Below are positions 62,606 through 64,000 of a stretch of DNA of 64,000 bases, one piece after another. How positions within the stretch are numbered: the first letter of the stretch is position 1; the number at the start of each line of letters is the position of its first letter. The position numbers were made by a program, and so were the translations under genes. The stretch is from Streptomyces sp. AP-93 (GTDB lineage: Bacteria > Actinomycetota > Actinomycetes > Streptomycetales > Streptomycetaceae). Location: the NCBI RefSeq assembly GCF_022808175.1, contig NZ_JALGBX010000008.1, forward strand, positions 248,001-312,000, given 5' to 3'. The notes under the pieces are model-generated. The model made no database searches, was not told the origin of the DNA, and worked only from the letters and a program-made list of their open reading frames with translations.

Positions 62606-63040
62606 ATGTTCAAGATCCTCTCGACCCGCCGCATCGTCCTCGCCTCCGCCTCCGTCGCCCTCCTGGGTGGTGGCATCGCACTCCCCGCCACCGCCATGGC
62701 CGCCCCCACCGCCGCCCCGCACCACGCGGTCTCCCTGGTCCAGGACGACAGCGCGGACGGCGTCGGCGTCGGCGGCGACGCCAGCGCCGATAACACCACC
62801 GTCGGCGGCACCTCCCGCGGCGGCGACGCCAACAGTGGCGTCGGTAGCTGCAAGGGCAAGTGCACCATCAACACCGGAGACGCCCGAGGCGGCGACTCCA
62901 GCGCCGACGCCATCAACACCGGCGACGCCACCGCAGTAGGCGGCAACGGCACCGGCCAGGGCGGAAACCTGAACAAGGTCAACAAGCAGACGGTCAAGAA
63001 CCAGCTCAAGAAGGACCTGAAGGCGCAGCTCGGCAAGTAA
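62606..63040 (+). CDS. Array secreted protein 4 (D/R type, 144 aa)
   Basis: 144 residues, the D/R counterpart of array protein 2: GGTSRGGDANSGVGSCKGKC, NTGDARGGDSS and the longer tail NLNKVNKQTVKNQLKKDLKAQLGK. The Asn before CKGKC is Ser here. Full leader upstream, so unlike protein 2 it has its own promoter. Followed by a strong terminator facing the ABC exporter gene. Confidence 0.75.
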   Translation: MFKILSTRRIVLASASVALLGGGIALPATAMAAPTAAPHHAVSLVQDDSADGVGVGGDASADNTTVGGTSRGGDANSGVGSCKGKCTINTGDARGGDSSADAINTGDATAVGGNGTGQGGNLNKVNKQTVKNQLKKDLKAQLGK

Positions 63041-63074
63041 ACCCAGCAAGCCCAGCGAGCCACCAGAAAGCCGG

Positions 63075-63109
63075 CGGGCGCCGGAGAGGCCGAGCCTCTC
63101 CGGCGCCCG
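63075..63109. terminator. Terminator between array gene 4 and ABC exporter
   Basis: A perfect 16-bp stem (CGGGCGCCGGAGAGGC and complement) around CGA, in the gap between convergent genes. Confidence 0.85.
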
Positions 63110-63148
63110 TCTGTGCGGTCGGACCCTGCCCGTCCGGCAGGAGACGCC

Positions 63149-64000
63149 CTACGCCGCGGCGGCCGGCTCGTCCTCGCCGACGAAGGTGCGCCACAGCTCC
63201 GCGTACCGGCCGCCGCGGGCCAGCAGCTCGGCGTGCGTGCCGTCCTCCGCGACCCGGCCGCGGTCCATGACCACGACCCGGTCGGCACGTGCGGCCGTGG
63301 TCAGCCGGTGCGCCACGACCAGGGTGGTGCGCTTGCCCGCGAGCCGGTCGGTGGCCTGGTTGACCAGGGCCTCGGTGGCCAGGTCGAGGGCGGCGGTGGC
63401 CTCGTCGAGCAGCAGCACGTCGGGGTCGACGAGCTCGGCCCGGGCCAGCGCGATCAGCTGGCGCTGACCGGCGGAGAGGTTGCGGCCGCGCTCGGTGACG
63501 GTGTGCAGGTAGCCGCCGTCCAGCGTGGCGATCATGGCGTGGGCGCCGACCGCATGCGCGGCGGCCTCCACCTCCGAGTCGCTCGCCTCGGGCCGCCCGT
63601 AGGCGATGGCGTCGCGGACCGTCCCCGGGAAGAGGTACGGCTCCTGCGGGACGACGCCGAGGCGGTGGCGGTAGCCCGTCAGGTCCAGCTCGCGCAGGTC
63701 CACCCCGTCGGCGGTGACCCGGCCGGAGGTCGGATCGTAGAACCGGGCCACCATCTTGACCAGCGTGGACTTGCCGGCCCCGGTCTCGCCGACGAAGGCG
63801 ACGGTCTGCCCGGCGGGGATGCGCAGGCTGATCCCGGTGAGCGCCGGTTCCTTCTCCCCGCGCTCCTCGGCCGTGCCGTACGAGAAGTGGACCCCTTCGA
63901 AGGCGATCTCGCCGCGCAGCTCGGCGACCGGGCGGGGGTCGGCCGGGCGGGGGGTGCTGGTGGGTTCGCGCAGCAGGCCCTGGATCCGGCCGAGGGAGAC
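63149..64000 (-). CDS. ABC exporter, ATP-binding part (5' end off window)
   Basis: At least 283 residues, entering from beyond the window. It begins in the linker VSLGRIQGLLREP after a membrane domain not seen here. The nucleotide-binding domain is complete: A-loop FSYGTAEER, Walker A GETGAGKSTLVKM, Q-loop VVPQEPYLFPGTV, signature NLSAGQRQLIALARA, Walker B VLLLDEATAALD and H-loop VVAHRLTTAARAD. It belongs to the fused MsbA/MdlB-type (ABC-B) exporters; in Streptomyces these often occur as adjacent heterodimer pairs, so a partner gene may precede it. Substrate unknown. Confidence 0.92.
   Translation of the reverse strand, partial: VSLGRIQGLLREPTSTPRPADPRPVAELRGEIAFEGVHFSYGTAEERGEKEPALTGISLRIPAGQTVAFVGETGAGKSTLVKMVARFYDPTSGRVTADGVDLRELDLTGYRHRLGVVPQEPYLFPGTVRDAIAYGRPEASDSEVEAAAHAVGAHAMIATLDGGYLHTVTERGRNLSAGQRQLIALARAELVDPDVLLLDEATAALDLATEALVNQATDRLAGKRTTLVVAHRLTTAARADRVVVMDRGRVAEDGTHAELLARGGRYAELWRTFVGEDEPAAAA

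Overview
This is about 64 kb of very high-GC chromosome with Streptomyces features: GTG starts, a bldA-type TTA codon in a SARP regulator, long GC-rich terminator hairpins, twin-arginine-like exports and several paralogous secreted proteins. From memory, parts of the gene order (ssbB-like gene, mmsA/iol genes, copZ-copA, citA, RecD-like helicase) resemble the central chromosome of S. coelicolor. The window is therefore probably core chromosome with accessory insertions, not a plasmid or prophage. No transposase, integrase, rRNA or CRISPR array was seen.

Layout. 1-6.6 kb (minus strand): a PAP2/diacylglycerol-kinase fusion cut by the window edge, a surface protein with a degenerate thioester domain, an SsbB-type single-strand DNA-binding protein and two dynamin/YfjP-type GTPases. 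6.97 kb: tRNA-Arg(TCT). 7.2-20.1 kb: a SARP activator with a TTA codon, divergent from an eight-gene, mostly overlapping operon. That operon encodes an AfsA/ScbA-family gamma-butyrolactone-type synthase, a HAD hydrolase, an FAD monooxygenase, an MMPL transporter, an extended-SDR reductase/epimerase, an exported alpha/beta hydrolase, a second MMPL transporter and a membrane metallophosphoesterase. It reads like a biosynthesis-plus-export unit for an autoregulator-like or lipid-like molecule and is one of the two strongest candidates for an undescribed system. 20.2-29.1 kb: mixed accessory genes, including two divergent genes fused head-to-head by an apparent deletion, a secreted phospholipase A2, a deaminase, GNAT and S8 protease genes, a WxL-like surface protein with a DUF916-type partner, and a broken hydrolase.

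29.2-36.8 kb: a myo-inositol catabolic cluster (mmsA, iolD, iolB, iolC, then divergent iolE-like and iolG), in which iolB carries an in-frame insertion of an inverted-repeat element. 37.1-40.4 kb: a small HTH protein and an MMPL transporter divergent from a TetR regulator, with two palindromic operators. 40.4-44.5 kb: a cation/proton antiporter, then a CsoR-type operator with copZ and copA. 44.8-48.5 kb: citrate synthase and a RecD2-like helicase. 48.8-58.7 kb: DUF937, cyclase-like, EamA/LysR, GH3 hydrolase, S37 peptidase, a SapA-like secreted protein, an aldehyde dehydrogenase pseudogene and an EF-hand protein.

58.9-63.1 kb: an array of small secreted proteins. Four are near-identical Gly/Asn/Asp-rich paralogs and one is a related opposite-strand protein with five CxGxC repeats at exact 20-residue spacing. 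Three paralogs share an indel-free 165-nt leader with a conserved stem-loop, and the two halves of the array differ by a coordinated N/Q to D/R exchange. This is the second strong candidate for something undescribed. The window ends inside an ABC exporter gene. Coordinates and reading frames were worked out by hand; family names come from motif recognition, not database searches.
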